Assembly (NCBI GenBank): GCA_947623455.1
Contig: OX392534.1
Location: 31,866,926-31,930,925, forward strand
Direction: 5' to 3'
Source: Mimachlamys varia
Lineage: Eukaryota > Mollusca > Bivalvia > Pectinida > Pectinidae
DNA length: 64,000 bases
The position numbers and the translations under genes were made by a program. Position 1 is the first letter of the stretch. Each line of letters opens with the position of its first letter. Below are positions 21,201-31,300 of this stretch, piece by piece. A model generated the notes under the pieces. That model worked only from the letters and a program-made list of their open reading frames with translations, was not told the DNA's origin and searched no databases.

Positions 21201-24200
21201 TAATTATCCATTTCCTTAACCTCTTGCGTTTATGTTGTGTTTTGATCCTGTATTACACACAGCCTCTGTGGAAGCCGACTGGTGCGAGAATGCCGATGGC
21301 GGCTGGCTTTCCTCGTGGTGCAGTCACGGTTGCTGTGGAGATAATAGAAACAAGTGCTGTTCAGCCGACGATGACGATGATGACGAACTGTACGTATGAT
21401 ATTTAATTATATTTTAACCAAAAATGTCGAAAATTGTTCATTTTATAAACGTGATATTTTAAACTAGTGAGAAGTATGGTATTTATCACTAAAATCAAAT
21501 TTTTTTATTGGACCAATCAAAACACTGTTTACAAACGGCAATGGGGAAAATGAAAAGCTTCCCGAATAGGTTTTATCTGGTCTTATTCTCTTGTACTTTT
21601 ACAAGGTTCTCCATGTAAATATATCCAAACTCAAAATCGATTATATAAATATAATCGATTTTGAGTTTGGACTATGATTTTGTTAACGCTTCGGTATTCT
21701 CTTATCTAATTTCAAAATGTTGTAAAAAAACATCAACAGTATCATTTTGCTGCATACTCGTGAAAAAAAAAATTAAATCATTAGTCTAACTCATGAAATA
21801 TATTTATGGTATTACTGAAGTCACTGTTAGACATCCTCTGTGCCTTTCACGTCTATTTCCTTACCAACTCCATGGTAACATAAGGATACAGTATAATGAT
21901 AGTTGCCAGTTAGACCGGTTAGCATATTCTCTCATGTCTAGGTGTGTAATACTGGCCTGTCCAGGGCAATACATATATGATCGCTGTGGTTGTATTACAA
22001 CCCTACCCATGCAATACAGCCACCGCGTGACGTCACAATGGCGCAACAATGTCGTGACGTCACGAGTTCGGTAAAATCTGATGCCGAAAAAAGAAAAATG
22101 GCGACGTGATGAAATTAAAACCTTTCACGATATTTTAACCGTGTACATTAGAAAGCTGAGATTATTTTTTCTGCGCAAACTACGTTTGCAAATATGGGGT
22201 ATGCTCGATCTCGCTGTATCATTTGTTTTCGTCAAAAAAAATCAAGGAAGAATTTGATATTTCAAAATGGTGGCCAGTCAAAATATTTTCATGGTTTTTG
22301 AGCTTATTCATGTAGTTGAAATGAGAGAAAAATACTCTTTCATGACCAGAGGTGTAAGATAGGGAAATTCCACCCTCGGGATTTTCAAATTTGGCAAAAC
22401 CCTCGGCAAAGCCTCGGGGTTTACCAAATTTGAAAACCCCTCGGGTGGAATTTCCCTATCTTACACCTCTGGTCATGAAAGAGTCTTATAGTCTTTTATA
22501 TTGGTAAATTAAAGTTTTGTTGGTAACAGTTTTTGTCCTCTGATGTCCCCGCCATGAAATAAATTTTAATGATGCCTTTGGCCGTCATGATTTCGTTTCT
22601 AATTTTAAACGGATAAAGATATCAAACTATAGTTCGTTACGTGGCTGTATGTTGATAAGATGCAATTCAGGTTCTAGCATGTGTTCATTTATATTTACAA
22701 AATTCAGTAAAATGGTATGACTAACACTGGAGAGCCTTGTTGAATACCACTGGAAATCTAAAATTAAAATCACCAAAATACTCCTCTTTTGTTGTCATAA
22801 ATTGTAATAAACAAAATATCCAACAGTATCATCAAGTTATACCGAAAACTTCTGTCATACTAACACAGTTAGTTTAAAATGTCTACTTATTCATCGAAAA
22901 AAATCATGTAATTTAATCTCATGTACATGTACAGTAATGTAGTCACGTACGTGATAGTGATGACGAAACCAAAGAAACCCAAAAGAGCAATATCTAAAAG
23001 TCGACATTTATATCGTTTCCCTATGAAATTCGCTGCTGCGACATTTTCATATTCTCCATCAGTCTGCAACTCTGTCCGTGCTATTTTTAGAACTTGGAAA
23101 CATATTTAATAGTTTGATGTATACTAGTAACCAGTGTCCTAACAGACGATTAAATATATATTTACAGGTCTGGGGGCGATATCGCCGGTATCGTCGTCGG
23201 ATCGATTATCGCCTTAGCTCTGGTGATTGGGGGAATTATCTTGGTGATATTTTTCTTCACTTCCTGCTTCCGTCAACAAACGACACAGCGTGGAGTTGTT
23301 TACTCAAACGGTGCTACCAATCCGGCGATGGTACCATCAACTAACATCAACATGGCTAGTGAGTATACCCTTAAATCTCGATAATAAGCGGAATCGAAAA
23401 TAAGACAGTCTTGAAAATAGGCCATGAATTTCTTGCAGTCAAATATATCTTGAAAATATGCCGGCTTTGAAAATAGGCCGTACTTGTAAGTAAGTCTTAG
23501 ATTCCTTGCAGTGAAAATATAGCTAAAACATAAGCCGACAATTTCTTTGTCATAACACTAATAACAACCCTGTGTTTTTTTTGGGGGTTTTTTATCATTG
23601 AAAAGGTCGAAGTCAAAATAAAAGTCACATTGACCCATTTTATGCTCTACATCCCCCAACACAACATGAGCTAAAAGAAAGAAAACAGAAACAATTCAAG
23701 AAAGCATTTATTGCGTTGATACACAACATACTGCAGTTTCTGTAATTCCCACGATGTCAAGAATGTACATTTAACAGGGATCTTGTTTTGTTAGGAAGAA
23801 TCTTAGACTTCGACAGCCCATTCTTCTTGTGGTTCAAATTCCTCAACAGGTTGTTGGTTTATTTTTACCAAATGTTGATCTTTAACCTCTCTAACATCTA
23901 AAGCTACACCCTGCGCACCAAGAAATTTGAAAGCATACATCCTGAAACTATTGTTCGGCTATATTTGTCCATAATCAAATTAGGTCTGTGTACTAGTGGT
24001 ATGACAGTGGGCTCGTGACCGAAGGGTTATCGGTTAGAGTTAAGGCACTACACGGTGTTGTATCTTTGAACAAGATACTTCCCTCCGCTTGTTCCAGTCT
24101 ACACAGCTGTAAATGAGTATCTGGTAGGGCTGTGCTAGAATTGTTGAATGCTAGCTGTGAACGCCAATATGGTACCACCGGCTGTATTATCCTTTGAAAC

Positions 24201-24659
24201 TAAATTAAGAAAGGTATTTTGGCTGGCTGCAAAAGTGTTAGCTTGTAACCATGGATAATAATGTGTGAACCGCTTTAAGACGGACTACAAACTACACTGT
24301 AGGTAATGATAAAGCGGTATATAAGACCCTTGAATTGTTATTCATTATTGTTATCATTATCATTATTGGTAGTAGTAATAACATTGTCTGTTCGGGAACT
24401 CAATTGTTATGATCTACATAATCTCTCTTATACTTATAATTAGATATTCTTCAATGACCTTAAAATCAATAGGACGTCAAAAAATAGAAAATCCAAAATC
24501 CTTCATATTCTTACATGTTGTTTGAATAATATTGATAATTCAGGTAATTTCTTAATTCCAGCATACCCAACCCAGCAGCCTTCCGTTACACAAACAACGT
24601 ACCAGTACCCCCCGCAGCAACCCGTCTCGACTGTCGTCTACAACAACGGCTACATGTAG
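18231..24659 (+). CDS. Small cysteine-rich single-pass membrane protein, CYYR1/Shisa-like (paralogue A)
   Basis: Exons 18231-18276, 21263-21389, 23168-23358 and 24562-24659 join to a 153-residue protein. Residues 1 to about 20 form a signal peptide (MAGVVYTLLILTIIA). The short ectodomain has C-x11-C-x3-CC-x6-CC followed by an acidic DDDDDDEL stretch. A transmembrane helix starts AGIVVGSIIALALVIGG, and a polar, Tyr/Pro/Gln-rich cytoplasmic tail (RGVVYSNGA, TTYQYPPQQP) ends NNGYM. Such proteins (CYYR1, Shisa, WBP1 and VOPP1 relatives) are thought to act as membrane adaptors; no specific function is known for this one. The donor of exon 2 is ct|gtacgt, chosen because it alone keeps the frame and because the paralogue uses the same site. 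A close paralogue lies convergent at 34830-28195. Confidence 0.83.
18935..19290 (-). mobile_element. TTAA-flanked MITE (AGGCCC family), copy C
   Basis: Same orientation as copy B. One end is degraded: the left flank reads ATAA and the right inverted repeat is shortened to GGGCCT by loss of about 17 bp. It lies in intron 1 of CYYR1-like A. Confidence 0.85.
19449..19571. promoter_or_regulatory. Cluster of five CACGTG palindromes
   Basis: CACGTG occurs at 19449, 19474, 19501, 19555 and 19566, with ACGTG at 19531, in degenerate TTTCACGTGAAATTCAC repeats. CACGTG is the canonical E-box for bHLH-zip factors. It could be regulatory or just a decayed palindromic repeat. Confidence 0.5.
20240..20320 (+). 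mobile_element. 3' fragment of the reverse-transcriptase element
   Basis: Plus-strand GAAGACGCTTACTCTTCC, then ggaacacctggtctcattctc, matches the 3' tail of the relic at 12049-12130 (which is on the minus strand). It is a truncated copy with no coding sequence. Confidence 0.7.
20533..20619. repeat. Short foldback repeat
   Basis: GATTTCATCAACGTTC at 20533-20548 is mirrored by GAACGTTGATGAAACC near 20604-20619, with about 55 bp between. Confidence 0.7.
21263..21389 (+). CDS. CYYR1-like A exon 2 (cysteine-rich ectodomain)
   Basis: Encodes SVEADWCENADGG, then WCSHGCCGDNRNKCC and an acidic run. The acceptor is cacacag at 21256-21262 and the donor gtacgt at 21390. Confidence 0.85.
21545..21670. 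repeat. Decayed retroelement 3' fragment plus 20-bp perfect palindrome
   Basis: About 21570-21615 (tggtcttattctcttgt and ttctccatg) resembles the 3' tail of the 12049 element. Directly after it, CCAAACTCAAAATCGATTAT (21625-21644) is mirrored exactly at 21651-21670 with a six-base loop. Confidence 0.65.
22027..22063. promoter_or_regulatory. Two perfect CRE palindromes
   Basis: GTGACGTCAC occurs at 22027-22036 and 22054-22063. This is the full palindromic site of CREB/ATF-type bZIP factors. It lies in intron 2 of CYYR1-like A. Function is inferred only from the motif. Confidence 0.5.
22334..22484. mobile_element. Large foldback element, about 69-bp arms
   Basis: The outer 43 bp of the arms (from ACTCTTTCATGACCAGAGG) are identical, and the inner part, around TTTTCAAATTTGG, has a few mismatches. 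The loop is about 10 bases. It lies in intron 2 of CYYR1-like A and is probably a foldback-type MITE. Confidence 0.85.
23168..23358 (+). CDS. CYYR1-like A exon 3 (transmembrane helix)
   Basis: Encodes SGGDIAGIVVGSIIALAL, the rest of the helix, a basic and polar flank (SCFRQQTTQ) and RGVVYSNGA. The acceptor is tttacag and the donor gtgagt. Confidence 0.87.
23990..24370 (+). mobile_element. SINE-like element
   Basis: The head (gggctcgtgaccgaaggg) is followed by a central block with gtgttgtatctttgaacaag and the ccagtctacacagctg, taaatgagtatctggtag string. The 3' end is agcggtatataagacccttg plus a simple ATT-rich tail. This order matches metazoan SINEs with a conserved core, of the MetaSINE kind. 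It is in intron 3 of CYYR1-like A. The superfamily name is from memory of the motif and should be taken as likely, not certain. Confidence 0.7.
24562..24659 (+). CDS. CYYR1-like A exon 4 (cytoplasmic tail)
   Basis: Encodes YPTQQPSVTQTTYQYPPQQP and a tail ending VVYNNGYM before TAG at 24657-24659. The acceptor is attccag. Confidence 0.85.
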
Positions 24660-25529
24660 CCTACGTCACAACCGCGTGGTGAACAGAAGCCCACGTCACA
24701 ACCACGTGATGGACAGCGCGTTCGACATCCAGTGTCCGTGCATTTAAATCAAATGTTGAATTCATTATGTGATAATATTAAGTTTTATTGTGTTGAATAT
24801 TATTTTAGATTTATCTCAATGCTGTAGATGCATGTTTCTAGTTTCAAGTAGAAAGTTTATTTTCAATTCCGGTAATTACGGCTTCTTTTACGGAAGTTTT
24901 ATTTCGTCACTATTATTTTGTTTCATTAGAATTTTCTTTTGTCATCAATGTCATGATATTTTTGTGTCTGCATAGAGTTTGATAAAATATAAAAGACATG
25001 TACGCATTTACTTGAGTATACACAGAAACAGACACGTATAAAATATGTCATGATGACTTATGGCGTGTTAGATATTGGTACGATATACGGTTATATCCAT
25101 TCAAACAGCAAACTATGCTTAATAATACAAAAGCAGTCAAATACAAAACACTAGTACATATATTCCAACTGTATGAAAAAACAATCAGGCGTTTATATTT
25201 CAGAAAAACGACTTAAAATGTAGCATCCATACCTTACCGTTTATACAACATGTCCTCCGTGAAGTGCCATATATATTTTTATATTTAATATGTACTTATT
25301 TGTAAAAAATTCAAGAAAAATGTTATCACTGCAATTTTGAATGTCGATTACATCACGGAATTGGATTTGCTATCCGGGTCCGTGATTAGATCAAGACCCA
25401 TTTTTCAATGGATTGCTGTTTATTTGAAACGCCATCCCACATGATACAAGTGATATTTTTTATGATACATTAAATATTTTTCATTAATTGCCTGAGTTTT
25501 TTATTTTTCAAATAATGTGACATGCTGCA
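24660..25529. other. Downstream of CYYR1-like A, no gene seen
   Basis: Probable 3' UTR and AT-rich intergenic DNA. No canonical AATAAA was pinned down with confidence. Confidence 0.4.
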
Positions 25530-26090
25530 GCCGGCAGTCACGCATCAAACTACTGACCACTCACCCTTGCTAAACTATACTGGGCAGATTCCTGGGTTAT
25601 ACCGCATTTCCCCTCATTCCCCCTTCCGAGAGACTTGGCCTGGGGAACCAATAGCAGAATCCCAATGTCTCTTCTCTGTGCATCAATTTTTTTTCCAAAC
25701 CACCGGGAACTGGCCTTACATGATCCCACCGCTGCCACCAAATGTTAGGTCCCGCCGCAGTCATACATCCACTCAACTACTGACCACGTTCGCCATTGCA
25801 TAACAATACTGAGCGGGTCCCCAAATTATACCGCACGAGATATTATTTCCCCTTGTTCCCCATTCGGAGAGACTTGAACCGGGGAACCCATAGCAGAATC
25901 CTTATAGCCCTAGGGTCTCTGTGTATTAATTCATCTTCCCAAACCAGCGGAAACTGGCCTTAGATTATCCCACGGCTGCCACCAAATGCTAGGTACCCGC
26001 CACGGTCATGTACCCATCCAACTACTGACCACGCTCGCCGTTAACGTTGCTTACCTATACTAAGCGGGTCCCAAGGTTATAACCGCATGA
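25530..26090. repeat. Tandem duplication, about 227-245 bp unit, 2.4 copies
   Basis: The anchor ctactgaccac recurs at about 25550, 25777 and 26022. Each unit also has gagagacttg, atagcagaatcc and cgctgccaccaaatg or its variant. The copies differ by 15-20 percent, so this is an old duplication. Confidence 0.8.
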
Positions 26091-26491
26091 CTGGAAAAGC
26101 TAGCTTGGCATAACAATATGTTTATCATTAAAATGAATATCTTTCGATTTTCAGTACCAGTAAGCTTCGTTAACAAACAAATAGTTTAATGTAAGGCGCT
26201 CTAAACCGATATCTTGGATAAAGGTCATTTCATACATATTTTTATACCAGCAGTTTTACAATTCGACCCAAAAGTCTGTAAGCCAACCGGCACATGCGCT
26301 TTGTTTGGATGTATAAAACATTTACATATCTACGTTACTGCATGAACCCAGTCAAGCAGCAGGACCCGCTTCAGCAAAAACCTTCATATCGTCGTGGTTT
26401 TAATTCCAGCCTTAGAAATAATGTTTTGCATCAATGTAAGCTAACGAATAAATCGTTTCCGTAAGCCTAGGTTTGAGTTTATATTTAAGGG

Positions 26492-26638
26492 TTAAAGTTT
26501 CTTTCTGGTGGTTTTATCAAAGGATAAAGTTCAGTAGGATATCGATAGTTGGAATGGAACGCGAAGCGTTCCATGAAACAACTATCGATATCCTACTGAA
26601 CTTTATCCTTTGATAAAACCACCAGAAAGAAACTTTAA
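26492..26638. mobile_element. Perfect palindromic foldback element with TTAA ends
   Basis: The arms 26492-26551 and 26579-26638 are identical reverse complements over all 60 bp. The 27-base loop holds a second perfect hairpin (ATGGAACGC, gaa, GCGTTCCAT). The outermost four bases on both sides are TTAA, like the target duplication of the AGGCCC MITEs. The string ataaagttcagtagg recurs at 27064-27078, so related sequence lies nearby. Confidence 0.92.
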
Positions 26639-28194
26639 TACTTATATTTACTATCCAGACCTTATATTCCCACGTGTAATTATTTCTTTAATCAGATATT
26701 ATGATACTAACTGCGATGAAATCAAACAGTATCGTTTGGTTTCGGTAGACTGTTGAAACAACCGCCTTATGAGGTGACGAACTCCCGCGAAATTTCAGTC
26801 AAACAAGTAAACAAAAAAGTTCCAAAAGATTACATCTTTTTATTGTTATTTTTTCACATAAGTTCATATATAAACAAACCATACTGTCTTTGTTACTGTT
26901 ATTGTATTTAAAAAAAAACATTAAAATGCTTCTTATTTATTTCTTAAACAAATTACGCATACTACGCGGCAGGATATTGATCGAGTCTGTAAAGTAGTGA
27001 CGCGGCCTCGTGTATTACTGCGCGCTGCGCCAATAGGCGCGTGATCCACTGATTTATCGGAAAATAAAGTTCAGTAGGCGTTCGTAGAAATGTATAGGCA
27101 ATATACTATCAATTCCAAACAGACTGTAAATATATCAAGTTATACATCTGACGGAGGTAAAAGAAACTAAAACTTATTAAAATTTTGTAGACATAAAATA
27201 CAGAAAAATAAATGTTTAGAAACTTTTTATTTTCAAAAACTTCTCAAATTTACAAGGACGTCCATTTACGATAATGATAACAAAATGATAATTACAGCGA
27301 ACAATTAAATTTTGTTAGTTCATAAGGCATACAGCATGTTCTTAAAAGAATGAATAATTGGTGGGCGATAAACAAGATGTGTACGATACAGCCAGACCTG
27401 CTTAAACGACCAGCGATATAAGGTTACCATCTTAAATAAGATACCACCTATGTTAAGAAATAAGACCACCTTTAATAAGAGACCACCTGTGTTAAGAAAC
27501 CACATTTGAACCATGTTAAGTGAATCAGTGTTAAGGCATCACGTTCAGCAAGACAGAGAGAACACTCAATGGGGCTCATAAAGGTGATCTCTGAATTCAG
27601 GCTCTACAGTATCGACATTTAAATCATGATTATATAATTACCATTGTTTTTTTACTCCTCAGCACGTTACATTACTTAGGTTGTAGGTTGGATGCAATAC
27701 AACGTTACACAAGGTGACATGGAAACACTTTAAAACCCAGTATTTATCCAATGATCAAGGTCGAAAGTGCAGTCGACAAACGTCAGGTGACTTTTGACAG
27801 TAAACCATCATCAGTCTACGAGGGACGAGCCACTCGAAGATGAAAGAAATATGTGCTCTTCCGGTATCAAATATGACATTTATTTATTTTCAATAAATAA
27901 TAATTATAATAACAACAAACAAAACCAAGATTAACAAAGCAAAACACTGAATGAAAATTACGTAAACAATGTTAAGCTTTAAAAATGTGATATTTGAAAA
28001 AAGTGTTTATGAATGACAGAAATGTCCCTCATTTTACCATTCCTTCTTCAAAATTGGCCACTATAGTTCAACAGTTCTTGACACTTGACACTGATGCTGT
28101 CGAAACAAAAACGTATGAAGAGATATAGTCAACTTTTCATTTACAAAATGAAATCACGCATATACAGAGGCCAACCACGTGTTTGCCACGTGAC
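26639..28194. other. Intergenic and 3' UTR of CYYR1-like B, no other gene seen
   Basis: Contains a locally GC-rich patch (26960-27060, with gcgcgctgcgccaataggcg). TTTATT strings near 27877-27895 would read as AATAAA on the minus strand, about 300 bases past the stop of CYYR1-like B, and are plausible polyadenylation signals. Confidence 0.45.
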
Positions 28195-28301
28195 CTAGAT
28201 ATAGCCGTAGCCTGCGTTGAAGACCTGGGTAGTCTGTTGTGGGTACTGGTATGTTGTCTGTGTCTTTGTTACGGTTGGCTGGGCCATTGGAACATTTGGA
28301 A
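28195..28301 (-). CDS. CYYR1-like B exon 4 (cytoplasmic tail)
   Basis: Encodes PNVPMAQPTVTKTQTTYQYP and then a tail ending NAGYGYI before a TAG stop (28195-28197). The acceptor is ttcag. Confidence 0.88.
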
Positions 28302-31300
28302 CTGAAAAGCAGAGAATCGTTTTATAAATAACAGTGAATCTACATTCTCTAGGACTTCAACGGTATATTAATATGACAATACTGTCGATACCATACGATA
28401 CATGTCTCGATACTGTCGACATGTTGATAACTGTCACAAGACGTACAGTAACTTTTGTAACGAGGAGAAAAAAAAAGTTGTTTTCATGGCAATATTACAA
28501 CTTGAAATGGTCATTTCAACAAGTTTTGGGACTTGAGCAAAGTTCAATTAACTGAACAGGACCATTCATCAGGAAAACATTTTGCGGAAAAATCAATAAC
28601 CAATTTATTTATTTATTTATTTATTTATTTGGGAAGGGTAGATGGAAAAAAATGATCTCATTATTTTGTTTTCTAGTTTTGCGAACTTCTTGTAAACTGG
28701 GTTGCTCCATATCCGTGCCATACATGTAATACTCTGGCAGCCTCGCATAATGGTATATCTTTGTACATCTATCATACGAATTTACCTATCCAACACATGA
28801 AAACTGTTATGAAATTGGCGGTAAATCTAAGGTCGCATGTTTTATGACGTAATAATTACGTGATTCCATGCTTGGTCGAACCTACTCCAGACTGCTGGTG
28901 GGCAGGGCAGTGCACAAAACTTAACTGATCAAAGATATTGAATCTCTTTCGATCGAAAAATTGAAGTTATTTTTCAAATACGGATATGATCGCCCTTTTC
29001 AATGAGAATATACGTAAAGCAATCAAACAAGAGCTATTAGGTGTCCAGAACGACATTAGATAAAATGGACCAAATGATCCCCGGTATCCCTTACCGATTA
29101 TGAAATAAGACTCAGCCGGGAATTGAAACATTTGAAATATTTCGCTGAATGAACTTACCTCCAATGTTGACACTTGTCACGGGTTGACGGTTTGTGCCTG
29201 CGCCATTAGAGTAGACGACTCCTTGGTTACCCTGTACATTAAAACAGTTGCTGTTGACGAGGTAGACGACGAAGACGATTCCGCCGATGACCAGGGCCAG
29301 GCCTATCAGGGAGGCGATCACGATCCCAGCGATAGCTCCCCCACTCCTGAAAAAAAAGAGAATACCGAAGCGTCAACAAAACCATAATCCGAACTCAAAA
29401 TTGATTTAACTTATTTGAAAAATGAAAAGATCCACATGGAGAAACTTGTAAAAGCACAAGAGAATCAGACCAGGCGCTCCGCAAGAGCAAGCGCCCCGCT
29501 TTATCGGCGACACTCGCCAAATTGTTTGCAGTTCTGTAAAGTTACAAAAGCAAGAACAGAACACAAAAAGAAACGTTCATGCACGTTAATGTGCTAGAAA
29601 AAATCACTAAAGCGGAATTGTAGTAGGTACACGTATCATTCAGTATACATTGGATTATATGGTCGACTTGCACTTAAGTGTAATTTAGGATATCCATTTT
29701 GCTCCGTCAGAAGAGAGACCGACTTTTTTAGCTGAAATTTTGTTTTAATCCACTGCAAAGGCAAATGAGTTTTGACGTCACTGCTCGCGCTGGCCTTTTG
29801 CTGTCATTGGATGCCTATATTTAGAGGAACACCGCCATCCAATGACAGCGAAAGGTCAGCGCGTGCAGTGACGTCAAAACTCATTTGTTATGGAAAAGTG
29901 GCAGGCAAGCCGACGAAAACTTTGAGACACGCAAATTTGGCGTGTTTTTGGAAGAAATGTAGATTATTTCTGCACAAGGAGGGTATTTTTGACGTGCATT
30001 TAGGAGGTTTTTGAAATGAAAATTATCCATCTTTCAAACGGTACTTTGCGTTTATCGTATCTCAGCTAGAAATGTGATTTTTGATGCAAGAAAGGTAGGT
30101 GGGTTGATTTTTCGACCTAGAAAGCTTTCCACCCTTTAACCTTTATGACCAAAGTCGTAGGAAAATTTTATCGAAAATTGAACTGTGGGTTCTTTGGTTA
30201 AGAAATGAATTACGCCAGGTACCCTTCGAGGACTCACAGGCGACGGACGGAATGGTAGAATGTAAGTGTTTCTTTGTCTTTGTGTAATATCCTATGTATG
30301 TTTTATGTATTGTATAAGGTGATTGATTAATTATCTAATAAGAAATCATATATAATTTATGTAATTTTTTTTTTAATGTTTCTGACCAAGCATTCGATGG
30401 AAGATCTTTGATAATTGATAGCATAAAAGTACTTAGATGGATTTTACTTATATTACAGCATCTAGAGTACATCTGAAAGTCATGGCTTAAAGGCCCAATA
30501 CATAACTTTCGGCAAAACTTGAAGCGAAAATCAAGCCTTATAACTTATTATATTTATAGATTTAGATAAGATTAACTGAAATCAGCAATATTCAAGAGGC
30601 TTTCTTACGCGGTTACCAGTACAGCAGCAGTTGAAACTCGGTATTTGTAAACACGCGTCCATTCTAGACTGTCTTCTACCTTCGGTTTAACTTTGTTGTT
30701 GAAGTGGGCCACACCTGAATTATTTTCAATTCTTTGGATTTTATTGTCATAAGTTTCTTGTTAGTTACCGCTCATGTTTTCTCCGTTTTAGACTTATTTT
30801 TGCATAGTTATTTTCAGAATCCCGAAAATTTTTCTGAAGTTACGTATATTGGGCCTTTAATTGATATGCTACATTGTATGTAATAGTTTATGTGAAAGTA
30901 TATAAGTTGATATGATAAGACATATAACGCAAGATTGTTGTCTGTTAATTTAGTATATTGAATATATTGATTTAAATCTAAACTTTTAGAGTATTTCGTA
31001 TAGTTTCACTTCTCATGTGTATCATTGTTAATATACTTGTAAGGATAACTGTTATGTAATTATATAATCGTGTACGAGTTGTTTCCCTTGTATTTGAAAT
31101 GTTATTTTATGTGTATGTCTGTAGCTTGTACTTTGTACTTGTTGCAGGGTTATATGGTTTTACAACTAGCTTAAATAAACAATGACAGCGAACCAAAACC
31201 AAGAGGAGTTGTTTTTGATATATCCAAAACAACAAAACCATCTATGCTACCATAAATATACATGTATAATATACGTACAGTGTGTAGTAGTAGTCCACCA

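Noticed and set aside
29772..30014. 80-codon frame overlapping the foldback element
   Set aside because: It starts inside the palindrome arm, and the arms explain the open frame.
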